A stretch of 5,023 nt of DNA from Actinomycetes bacterium (GTDB taxonomy: Bacteria; Actinomycetota; Actinomycetes; Mycobacteriales; Micromonosporaceae), in the NCBI GenBank assembly GCA_023437285.1, contig JAEZGP010000565.1:1-5023 (forward strand), in the 5' to 3' direction. The notes under the pieces are model-generated. The model had not been told where the DNA came from. It saw only the letters and a list, made by a program, of their open reading frames with translations, and searched no databases. Below, one piece after another: positions 1 to 5,023 of the stretch (positions are counted from its first letter, which is position 1; every line of letters begins with the position of its first letter). Position numbers and translations under genes: made by a program.

Positions 1-2
1 CC

Positions 3-908
3 TGGGTGGCGGCCCGCACCACCCGACTCAACGTCGGCAGCTCGGTGATGCAGATCCCCGCCCGGACGCCGGCGATGACAGCGATGACGGCCCCGACGCA
101 GGACGCGTTGTCCGCCGGGCGGTTCCGCCTCGGACTCGGGCTGTCCGGCCCGCAGGTCTCCGAAGGCTGGCACGGGGTCCGGTACGCCCGCCCGCTCACG
201 CGCACCCGCGAGTACGTCGACATCGTCCGGCTCGCCCTGTCCCGAGAGAAGGTCCGCTACGAGGGTCGCACTCACGTGCTGCCGCTGCCCGACGGGCCGG
301 GCAAGGCCCTGCACCTCATGGTCGAGCCCGTCCGGCCACACATCCCGCTCTACCTGGCCGCCCTCGGCGAACGCAACCTCGAACTGGCCGGGGAGATCGC
401 CGACGGCTGGCTCGCCTTCTTCCTGTCGCCCACGCACGCGGGTGAGGCCCTCAGCCGCATCGGGGCCGGCCGCGCGCGCGCCGGAACAACGCTCGCCGGC
501 TTCGACGTGGTGTCCATCACCCCGCTCGTCGTCGGCGACGACGTCATCGAATGCGGCGACCGGATCCGTCCGCGCGCCGCCCTCTACATCGGCGGCATGG
601 GCAGCCGCGAGCACAACTTCTACCTCGACCTCGCCACCCGCATGGGCTACGGCGAGCAGGCCCGCGAGGTGCAGCGGCGCTACCTCGCCGGGGACCGGGA
701 GGGCGCGGCGCGCGCCGTACCGCACGCCTTCATCGACGAGACGTCCCTGCTCGGACCGCCGCAACGCATCGCCGAGCGGATGGCGGCGTTCGCGGCCGCC
801 GGCGTGACCACCCTGACGGTCGCCCCGTACGCGGCAACGCTCGACGGCAGGCTCCGGATGCTCGAGCAGGCCGCCCAGGCCCTCGCCGCGTCCGGCGCGG
901 CCGGCTGA
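3..908 (+). CDS. LLM-class F420-dependent oxidoreductase, Rv3520c type (5' partial)
   Basis: This is the C-terminal ~300 residues of a luciferase-like (bacterial luciferase/F420) TIM-barrel oxidoreductase. Such enzymes move hydride between reduced cofactor F420 and an organic substrate in the cytoplasm. Visible family landmarks are a [16 protein letters not shown] stretch near the left edge, the glycine-rich [15 protein letters not shown] (bases 132-176), [15 protein letters not shown] after it, and ALYIGGMG (579-602) followed by a HNFY/RMGYG segment. From memory these match the order and spacing of Mycobacterium tuberculosis Rv3520c. The frame stays open to the left edge with a Trp codon at 3-5, where the family normally has one. 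The GTG at 6 is therefore not the start; about 50 N-terminal residues lie outside the window. The TGA is 23 bases before the dehydrogenase gene, so it belongs to the same operon. F420 rather than FMN use is inferred from family; the substrate is unknown. Confidence 0.88.
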   Translation, partial: WVAARTTRLNVGSSVMQIPARTPAMTAMTAPTQDALSAGRFRLGLGLSGPQVSEGWHGVRYARPLTRTREYVDIVRLALSREKVRYEGRTHVLPLPDGPGKALHLMVEPVRPHIPLYLAALGERNLELAGEIADGWLAFFLSPTHAGEALSRIGAGRARAGTTLAGFDVVSITPLVVGDDVIECGDRIRPRAALYIGGMGSREHNFYLDLATRMGYGEQAREVQRRYLAGDREGAARAVPHAFIDETSLLGPPQRIAERMAAFAAAGVTTLTVAPYAATLDGRLRMLEQAAQALAASGAAG

Positions 909-920
909 CCCGTACCTCAG

Positions 921-926
921 AAAGGA
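921..926 (+). promoter_or_regulatory. Ribosome binding site of the SDR gene
   Basis: AAAGGA lies 5 bases before the ATG at 932 in the 23-base gap after the oxidoreductase stop. It supports this ATG over upstream in-frame starts, which would run far into the preceding gene in another frame. Confidence 0.6.
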
Positions 927-931
927 AATCC

Positions 932-1669
932 ATGACGGCAGAACTCGACGGTCACGTCGCCGTTGTCACCGGCGCCGGGCAGGGCATCGGCGCCGCCATC
1001 GCCCGGGCCCTGGCCGCCCGCGGCGCGGCGGTCGTGGTCGCCGACCTCGACGGTGCCCGTGCCCGGCAGGTCGCCGGCGACCTCGGCCCCGACGCCGTCG
1101 GCGTGGCGTGCGACGTCACCGACGAGGCGGCCGTGGCGGCGTTGACCGGTACCGCCACGGAGCGGTTCGGCCGCCTGGACGTCTTCGTCAACAACGCCGG
1201 CATCGCGCGCGACGCGTCGCTGCGCAACATGACCCTCGCCGACTTCCGGGCCGTCATCGACGTGCACCTGGTCGGCAGCTGGCTCGGCGTGCGGGCGGCG
1301 GCGGCCGTGATGCGCGAGCAGGGCAGCGGCAGCATCATCAACATCTCGTCGATCTCCGGCAAGGTCGGCAACCCCGGGCAGACCAACTACAGCGCGGCCA
1401 AGGCCGGCATTGTCGGCCTGACGAAGGCGGCGGCCAAGGAGTTGGCGCCGAAGGGGATCCGGGTCAACGCCGTGCAGCCGGGCCTGATCCGTACGCCGAT
1501 GACCGAGGCGATGCCGGCGCGCGTGTGGGAGCAGAAGGAGGCGGAGGTCCCTCTCGGCCGGGCCGGTACTCCCGACGAGGTCGCCGAGGCGGTTGCCTTC
1601 CTGGCCGGCCCCCAGTCGTCCTACCTCACCGGCACCGTCATCGAGGTGTCCGGTGGGCGGTTCATGTAA
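932..1669 (+). CDS. SDR-family NAD-dependent dehydrogenase, FabG / (R)-3-hydroxyacyl-CoA dehydrogenase-like
   Basis: A 245-residue classical short-chain dehydrogenase/reductase, a normal length for the family. The Rossmann motif TGAGQGIG is at residues 13-20. Asp38 closes the second strand (VVVAD), which in this family favours NAD(H) over NADP(H). NNAG is at 87-90, and the catalytic Ser140, Tyr153 and Lys157 sit in NISS and YSAAK. The fourth active-site residue, usually Asn in a VNL-type motif, reads His112 (DVHLVG). The same VHLxGS sequence occurs in the dehydrogenase domain of peroxisomal multifunctional enzyme 2. The [14 protein letters not shown] block and the GG-x-x-M C-terminus are FabG-like. 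Given the NAD preference and the neighbouring hydratase, ligase and acyl-CoA dehydrogenase, the most likely role is oxidation of a (R)-3-hydroxyacyl-CoA to the 3-ketoacyl-CoA. A reductive FabG-type role or another alcohol substrate cannot be excluded. It sits 23 bases from each neighbour, in one operon. Confidence 0.92.
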   Translation: MTAELDGHVAVVTGAGQGIGAAIARALAARGAAVVVADLDGARARQVAGDLGPDAVGVACDVTDEAAVAALTGTATERFGRLDVFVNNAGIARDASLRNMTLADFRAVIDVHLVGSWLGVRAAAAVMREQGSGSIINISSISGKVGNPGQTNYSAAKAGIVGLTKAAAKELAPKGIRVNAVQPGLIRTPMTEAMPARVWEQKEAEVPLGRAGTPDEVAEAVAFLAGPQSSYLTGTVIEVSGGRFM

Positions 1670-1677
1670 TCGCTCCC

Positions 1678-1684
1678 GAAGGGA
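1678..1684 (+). promoter_or_regulatory. Ribosome binding site of the acyl-CoA synthetase gene
   Basis: GAAGGGA lies 8 bases before the ATG at 1693, in the 23-base gap after the SDR stop. It decides the start: the same frame is open back to about 1108, but that extension lies wholly over the SDR gene and has no family similarity. Confidence 0.55.
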
Positions 1685-1692
1685 CAGCCAGC

Positions 1693-3234
1693 ATGTCGTT
1701 CGACCTGTCGGCCCGGATCAACGAGATCATCCGTATCGACCCCGACGCGCCGGCGCTCAACGCCCATGACCGGTGGCGTGCGTGGTCCTACCTATCGCGG
1801 GCCGTGGACGAACTCGACACCTTCCTCAGCACCCAATCGGTGGGCCGCGACGCGCGGATCGGCATCGTGATGCGCAACCGGCCCGAGGTCGTGCGGGCCC
1901 TCATCGCGATGCTCGCCACCCGCCGGTGTGTGGTCACCCTCAGCCCGATGGTGCCACGGGAGGTGCTGCTGGAGGAGGTCGACCGGCTCGGGCTGCCCGC
2001 CGTACTCGTCGGCGAGCGGGACTGGGGCACCGGCGACCTGGCCACGGTGGCGACGGCGGCCGGCAGCCACGTCATCGAGGTCCGCGACGACACCGGGGCG
2101 GGCGGGGCGGTCATCGGCCGCGGCGCGGCGCCGACGTCGGCGGCGCGCGGTGCGTCGACCGCGCCCGGCGTCGCCGTCCAGATGCTCACCAGCGGCACCA
2201 CGGGGCCGGCTCGGCGGACCGACCTCACGTACCACGGCCTGGCCCGGGAACTGGCGATCACCTCGCCTCCCGGGCAGCTTGAGCAGGCCCGACTCCGTAC
2301 CGGTACCGCGGTGTCCTGGGCACCCATGGTCCATATCGGCGGACTGCGGGCGGTCATCGCGGCGGTGGTCGCCGGGCGGCGGCTCGCGATGCTGGAGAAG
2401 TTCGAGATCGAGCCGTGGCGCCGGCTCGTCACGCGGCACCGGCCGCGGGTGATCTCCCTCGTGCCGACCGCCCTGCGCATGGTGTACGACGCCGACGTGC
2501 CGCGCGGGACCCTCGACAGCGTGCAGGTCGTCATGTGCGGCACGGCCCCCGTGACGCCGGACCTCGTCGACGCGTTCGAGCGGCGCTACGGCGTCGCCGT
2601 GCTCACCATGTACGGCGCCACCGAGTTCGGCGGCGTCGCGGGCTGGACCTTGGCCGACTGGCGCCAGTACCGGGCCGACAAACGGGGCAGCGTCGGGCGG
2701 CCCAATCCGGGGGTCTCGGTCCGGGTGGTCGACGCCGACACCGGCACAGTGCTCGAACCGGGCCGGGACGGGCTGCTCGAGGTGACGGGCGGCCAGGCCG
2801 GCACCCAGTGGGTGCGCACCACGGACCGGGCCCGCCTCGACCACGACGGCTTCCTCTGGATCCTCGGCCGCGCCGACGACGTCATCATCCGCGGCGGATT
2901 CAAGGTGTCCCTCACCGGCCTGCGCGACGTCCTGCTCGCCCATCCCGGCGTACGGGACGCGGTCGTCATCGGGGTGCCCGACGAGCGGTTGGGCCAGGTC
3001 CCCGTGGCCGTGGTGGAGGTACCCGACGGCCTGGTCTCCGCCAGCGACCTGGTCGGTCACGTCGCCCGCCGGCTGCCGCGCTACCAGGTGCCCGTCGACA
3101 TCCGGGTCCTGGACGCACTGCCCCGCACGCCGTCGATGAAGCCCGACGGTGCCGCCATCCGCGCCCTCTTCGAACCGACCGCAGCGTCAACCGACTCCCG
3201 ATCCCGTGAAGTGGAGCTGTCCCATGGCAACTGA
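1693..3234 (+). CDS. AMP-forming acyl-CoA synthetase / fatty acid--CoA ligase-like (ANL superfamily)
   Basis: A 513-residue adenylate-forming enzyme, usual length for a stand-alone acyl-CoA ligase. It should activate a carboxylic acid with ATP to an acyl-adenylate and then an acyl-CoA. The phosphate-binding loop TSGTTG is at residues 166-171, YGATE (A5) at 307-311, the ribose-binding Asp at 378 in RTTD, GRADD with the hinge region at 392-396, and the C-terminal catalytic Lys483 in PRTPSMK. Two signatures are weakened. After TSGTTG the usual x-P-K is P-A-R (172-174), so the loop lysine is replaced by arginine, and the A10 motif has Met482 where Gly precedes the lysine. The catalytic Lys is kept, so the protein is probably active. 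No carrier-protein domain follows; residues after ~489 form a polar tail. The last 11 bases overlap the hydratase gene. It probably supplies the CoA substrate for its neighbours; acid specificity cannot be read. It could instead load an acyl group onto a separate carrier protein. Confidence 0.9.
   Translation: MSFDLSARINEIIRIDPDAPALNAHDRWRAWSYLSRAVDELDTFLSTQSVGRDARIGIVMRNRPEVVRALIAMLATRRCVVTLSPMVPREVLLEEVDRLGLPAVLVGERDWGTGDLATVATAAGSHVIEVRDDTGAGGAVIGRGAAPTSAARGASTAPGVAVQMLTSGTTGPARRTDLTYHGLARELAITSPPGQLEQARLRTGTAVSWAPMVHIGGLRAVIAAVVAGRRLAMLEKFEIEPWRRLVTRHRPRVISLVPTALRMVYDADVPRGTLDSVQVVMCGTAPVTPDLVDAFERRYGVAVLTMYGATEFGGVAGWTLADWRQYRADKRGSVGRPNPGVSVRVVDADTGTVLEPGRDGLLEVTGGQAGTQWVRTTDRARLDHDGFLWILGRADDVIIRGGFKVSLTGLRDVLLAHPGVRDAVVIGVPDERLGQVPVAVVEVPDGLVSASDLVGHVARRLPRYQVPVDIRVLDALPRTPSMKPDGAAIRALFEPTAASTDSRSREVELSHGN
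3211..3216 (+). promoter_or_regulatory. Ribosome binding site of the MaoC hydratase gene, inside the ligase gene
   Basis: GTGGAG lies 7 bases before the ATG at 3224 and inside the final codons of the ligase. Ribosomes finishing the ligase at 3234 pass over this site, which fits translational coupling. It picks the ATG at 3224 over the in-frame ATG at 3149, which lies deeper in the ligase and would add 25 residues unlike the family. Confidence 0.6.
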
Positions 3235-3685
3235 ACCGACGCTTATCCCGACGCCGGAGGACCTCCGCGCCAGCGTCGGCCGGAGCTTCGGCCCGACCGA
3301 CTGGGTCGAGATCACCCAGGAGCGCATCGACGCCTTCGCCGACGCGACGGGCGACCACAACTGGATCCATGTCGACACCGAACGAGCCAAGCACGGCCCC
3401 TACGGCGCGACGATCGCCCACGGCCACCTCACGTCCTCGCTCGCGCCGATGTTCCTGTCACAACTCATGAAGATCGGGTTCGGTCACCGCCTCAACTACG
3501 GCTCGGACAAGGTCCGGTTCCCGGAGCCGGTGCCGTGCGGCTCGCGTGTCAGGGCCCGCGCCACCATCACCGATCTCGATGAGCGCCCATCGGGGCTGCT
3601 GCTGCGTACGCAGATCGTGGTCGAGATCGAAGGTAAGCAACGTCCGGCGTGCGTCGCCGAGTCCCTGCGATTCATCGCCCACTGA
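3224..3685 (+). CDS. (R)-specific enoyl-CoA hydratase, MaoC / HtdZ (Rv0130)-like
   Basis: A 153-residue single hot-dog-fold hydratase. It adds water to trans-2-enoyl-CoA to give (R)-3-hydroxyacyl-CoA. The hydratase-2 motif is intact: Asp44 and His49 in FADATGDHNWIHVD are the expected catalytic pair, followed by the GPYGATIAHGHLT segment (58-70) that forms the substrate-side loop. The C-terminal half carries NYGSDKVRFPEPVPCGSRV and ACVAES. From memory, length and all these blocks match M. tuberculosis Rv0130 (HtdZ), a characterised (R)-hydratase with the same Asp/His pair, once described as NodN-like. The gene overlaps the ligase by 11 bases in a different frame and is 19 bases from the acyl-CoA dehydrogenase. 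It therefore probably hydrates the enoyl-CoA made by that dehydrogenase and hands (R)-3-hydroxyacyl-CoA to the SDR. Chain-length preference cannot be seen. Confidence 0.93.
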   Translation: MATEPTLIPTPEDLRASVGRSFGPTDWVEITQERIDAFADATGDHNWIHVDTERAKHGPYGATIAHGHLTSSLAPMFLSQLMKIGFGHRLNYGSDKVRFPEPVPCGSRVRARATITDLDERPSGLLLRTQIVVEIEGKQRPACVAESLRFIAH

Positions 3686-3691
3686 CGTTCC

Positions 3692-3697
3692 AGGAGG
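3692..3697 (+). promoter_or_regulatory. Consensus ribosome binding site of the acyl-CoA dehydrogenase gene
   Basis: A perfect AGGAGG sits 7 bases before the ATG at 3705. It is the strongest Shine-Dalgarno sequence in the window and settles the start. The in-frame ATG at 3546 lies inside the hydratase gene and would add 53 residues unrelated to the family. It suggests the last enzyme is translated efficiently. Confidence 0.75.
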
Positions 3698-3704
3698 ACA
3701 CATC

Positions 3705-4904
3705 ATGGCTCGGCTCGCCCAGACGCCAGGTCTCACCGAGATCCAGCGCGACATCCTCGCCACCGTGCGGGCGTTCGTCGACAAGGAGATCATCCCCAAC
3801 GCCCAACGGCTCGAACACGCCGATGAGTACCCGACCGACATCGTGGACGGGATGCGGGAGATGGGACTGTTCGGGCTCACGATCTCCGAGGAGTACGGCG
3901 GGCTCGGCGAGTCCCTGCTCACCTACGCGCTGGTGGTGGAGGAGCTGTCCCGAGGTTGGATGTCGATCTCGGGCATCGTGAACACCCACTTCATCGTCGC
4001 GTACCTGATCTCCCAGTACGGCTCGCCGGAGCAGAAGAGCCGGCTGCTGCCGAGGATGGCCGCGGGGGAGGCCCGGGGCGCCTTCTCGATGTCGGAGCCC
4101 GGGGTCGGTTCGGACGTGGCCGGCATCCGGACCAGGGCCGACCGCCGGGGCGACACCTTTGTCCTCAACGGACAGAAGATGTGGCTCACCAACGGTGGCT
4201 ACTCCTCGGTCGTGGCGACCCTGGTCAAGACCGAGACCGGCGCCCCCACCGTGTACGGCAACATGACGACCTTCCTGCTGGAAAAGGAGCCCGGCTTCGG
4301 GCAGACCGCGCCCGGCCTGACCATCCCCGGAAAGCTCGAGAAGATGGGGTACAAGGGCGTTGAGACCACCGAGATGATCCTCGACGGGGTCACGGTGCCG
4401 GAGACGGCCGTGCTGGGCGGGGTGGAAGCCGGCCTCGGTCGCGGCTTCTACCAGATGATGGACGGCATCGAGGTGGGCCGGGTCAACGTGGCGGCCCGCG
4501 CCTGCGGCATCTCGATCCGGGCGTTCGAACTGGCCGTCGCGTACGCGCAGCAGCGCTCCACGTTCGGCAAGCCGATCGCCCAGCACCAGGCGATCGCGTT
4601 CAAGCTGGCCGAGATGGGTACGAAGATCGAGGCCTCGCACGCCCTGATGGTGAACGCCGCCCGTCTCAAGGATTCCGGCGCCCGCAACGACGTTGAGGCC
4701 GGCATGGCCAAGCTGCTGGCCTCCGAGTACTGCGCCGAGGTGGTGCAGGAATCGTTCCGCATCCACGGCGGCTACGGCTTCTCGAAGGAGTACGAGATCG
4801 AACGCCTCATGCGGGAGGCGCCGTTCCTGCTCATCGGTGAGGGCACGTCCGAGATCCAGAAGACGATCATCTCGCGCGGCCTGCTCAGGGAGTACACGAG
4901 CTAA
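3705..4904 (+). CDS. Acyl-CoA dehydrogenase (FAD-dependent)
   Basis: A 399-residue flavoenzyme, standard family length, that forms the trans-2 double bond of an acyl-CoA and passes electrons to electron-transfer flavoprotein. The three domains are visible: an N-terminal helical part (about 10-118), the middle beta domain (about 124-235) with the family signature MSEPGVGSDVAG (129-140) and NGQKMWLTN (155-163), and the C-terminal helical part with Arg284 in QQRSTFGKPIAQHQ, HGGYGFSKEYEIER and GEGTSEIQ. Glu379 in GEGT occupies the catalytic-base position of the short/medium-chain type. The alternative helix-G position used by isovaleryl-CoA dehydrogenase, just before Arg259, is Gly here. The signature has Val134 where Ala is more common. 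It likely performs the first oxidation of the CoA ester made by the ligase. Substrate is unresolved: butyryl-type, branched-chain and larger acyl-CoAs all use this scaffold. It is the last gene seen in the operon, with AT-rich DNA directly after its TAA. Confidence 0.94.
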   Translation: MARLAQTPGLTEIQRDILATVRAFVDKEIIPNAQRLEHADEYPTDIVDGMREMGLFGLTISEEYGGLGESLLTYALVVEELSRGWMSISGIVNTHFIVAYLISQYGSPEQKSRLLPRMAAGEARGAFSMSEPGVGSDVAGIRTRADRRGDTFVLNGQKMWLTNGGYSSVVATLVKTETGAPTVYGNMTTFLLEKEPGFGQTAPGLTIPGKLEKMGYKGVETTEMILDGVTVPETAVLGGVEAGLGRGFYQMMDGIEVGRVNVAARACGISIRAFELAVAYAQQRSTFGKPIAQHQAIAFKLAEMGTKIEASHALMVNAARLKDSGARNDVEAGMAKLLASEYCAEVVQESFRIHGGYGFSKEYEIERLMREAPFLLIGEGTSEIQKTIISRGLLREYTS

Positions 4905-4970
4905 ATTTGAATCAGATTGAATAGTTGTATGATTTAACTTCGCTGGCTTATGCGGTAACTTCTATTGATC
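4905..4970. other. AT-rich intergenic segment after the operon
   Basis: Base composition falls abruptly right after the acyl-CoA dehydrogenase stop: 4901-4940 contains 9 G/C in 40, and 4901-4970 contains 23 in 70, against strongly GC-rich DNA elsewhere. It carries stop codons in several frames and no supportable gene. It is a 3' untranslated or intergenic spacer, possibly including a promoter for the next transcription unit. Confidence 0.7.
4907..4933 (+). promoter_or_regulatory. Possible promoter-like arrangement in AT-rich DNA after the operon
   Basis: TTGAAT at 4907-4912 resembles a -35 box (4 of 6 matches to TTGACA). TATGAT at 4928-4933 resembles a -10 box (5 of 6 matches to TATAAT). The spacer is 15 bases, shorter than the usual 17. 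If real it would drive a + strand gene beyond the right edge. AT-rich DNA yields such matches by chance and no gene start is visible, so support is weak. Confidence 0.2.
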
Positions 4971-4987
4971 TCGCTCCGCCTGGCTGT

Positions 4988-5009
4988 CCTCGGGCCACGA
5001 GGCCTGAGG
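4988..5009 (+). terminator. Hairpin, candidate terminator without U-tract
   Basis: CCTCGGGCC (4988-4996) pairs with GGCCTGAGG (5001-5009) to form a 9-base-pair stem, eight Watson-Crick pairs and one G-U, closed by the four-base loop ACGA. It is GC-rich and lies 83 bases after the last stop codon, a plausible place for the operon to end. No run of T follows on either strand, so it would be the U-less type often proposed in actinomycetes. It could also be a chance or transcript-stabilising hairpin. Confidence 0.45.
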
Positions 5010-5023
5010 CTGACATCCGTCCC

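Noticed and set aside
470..483. CG-alternating run as a structural (Z-DNA-like) element
   Set aside because: It encodes an ordinary Gly-Arg-Ala-Arg-Ala stretch in the oxidoreductase; short and typical of high-GC coding DNA.
6..908. GTG at 6 as true start of the oxidoreductase
   Set aside because: No upstream sequence to judge a ribosome site. The frame is open to the window edge with a family-conserved Trp at 3-5, and the first barrel strand would be missing.
551..1669. N-terminal extension of the SDR frame into the oxidoreductase gene
   Set aside because: The extension is arginine-rich out-of-frame sequence. The ATG at 932 has a Shine-Dalgarno and gives a normal SDR N-terminus.
2297..2306. 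GTACCGGTAC palindrome as an operator
   Set aside because: It lies inside the ligase coding sequence and is a short palindrome expected by chance in this GC-rich codon usage.
1792..3060. Long open frame on the - strand (422 codons) opposite the ligase
   Set aside because: It is a mirror of codon-position GC bias in the ligase gene. Its translation is rich in His, Gly, Arg and Asp without any recognisable family, and the + strand frame has full ANL motifs.
3672..4766. Long open frame on the - strand opposite the acyl-CoA dehydrogenase
   Set aside because: Same GC-bias effect; low-complexity translation with no motifs, over a gene with clear catalytic and signature residues.
4948..5022. Possible C-terminal end of a - strand gene entering from the right edge
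   Set aside because: The frame is open from the edge to TTA at 4948-4950, but only about 24 codons are visible, with no recognisable motif. It cannot be told from chance without more sequence.
4965..5023. Possible + strand gene start at TTG 4965 running off the right edge
   Set aside because: No Shine-Dalgarno precedes it, the start codon is weak, and the ~19 codons visible match nothing recognised; the hairpin lies inside it.

Overview
The window is very GC-rich, with strong G/C preference at codon third positions. Together with an F420-type oxidoreductase and a MaoC-like hydratase that closely resembles mycobacterial Rv0130, this points to an actinomycete. The genus cannot be fixed from sequence alone; a non-mycobacterial filamentous actinomycete would fit.

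All recognisable genes lie on the + strand and are tightly packed. In order they are: (1) the 3' part of a luciferase-like, F420-dependent oxidoreductase of the Rv3520c type (3-908, N-terminus outside the window); (2) a short-chain dehydrogenase with FabG / 3-hydroxyacyl-CoA dehydrogenase features (932-1669); (3) an AMP-forming acyl-CoA synthetase-like ligase with a degenerate phosphate-binding loop (1693-3234); (4) an (R)-specific enoyl-CoA hydratase of the MaoC/HtdZ type (3224-3685), overlapping the ligase by 11 bases; (5) an acyl-CoA dehydrogenase (3705-4904). Gaps are 23, 23, -11 and 19 bases, and each of the four complete genes has a Shine-Dalgarno-like sequence, so this is very probably one operon whose promoter lies upstream of the window.

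Together, genes 2-5 cover activation of a carboxylic acid to its CoA thioester (ligase), alpha,beta-dehydrogenation (acyl-CoA dehydrogenase), hydration to a (R)-3-hydroxyacyl-CoA (MaoC) and NAD-dependent oxidation to the 3-ketoacyl-CoA (SDR). This is one beta-oxidation turn without its thiolase, with the (R)-stereochemistry of peroxisomal multifunctional enzyme 2. The F420 oxidoreductase presumably acts on the same substrate or a precursor. The substrate is not readable from sequence; a branched, isoprenoid, sterol-like or specialised-metabolite acid is possible.

After the last stop codon, base composition changes sharply: 4901-4940 has only 9 G/C in 40 bases. This stretch holds a repeated TTGAAT and a weak promoter-like arrangement. 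It is followed by a 9-bp hairpin (4988-5009) that may be a terminator. No gene can be supported in 4905-5023. No RNA gene, CRISPR array, insertion sequence or clearly new system was seen; the window reads as an ordinary catabolic or tailoring operon with a few residue-level oddities.
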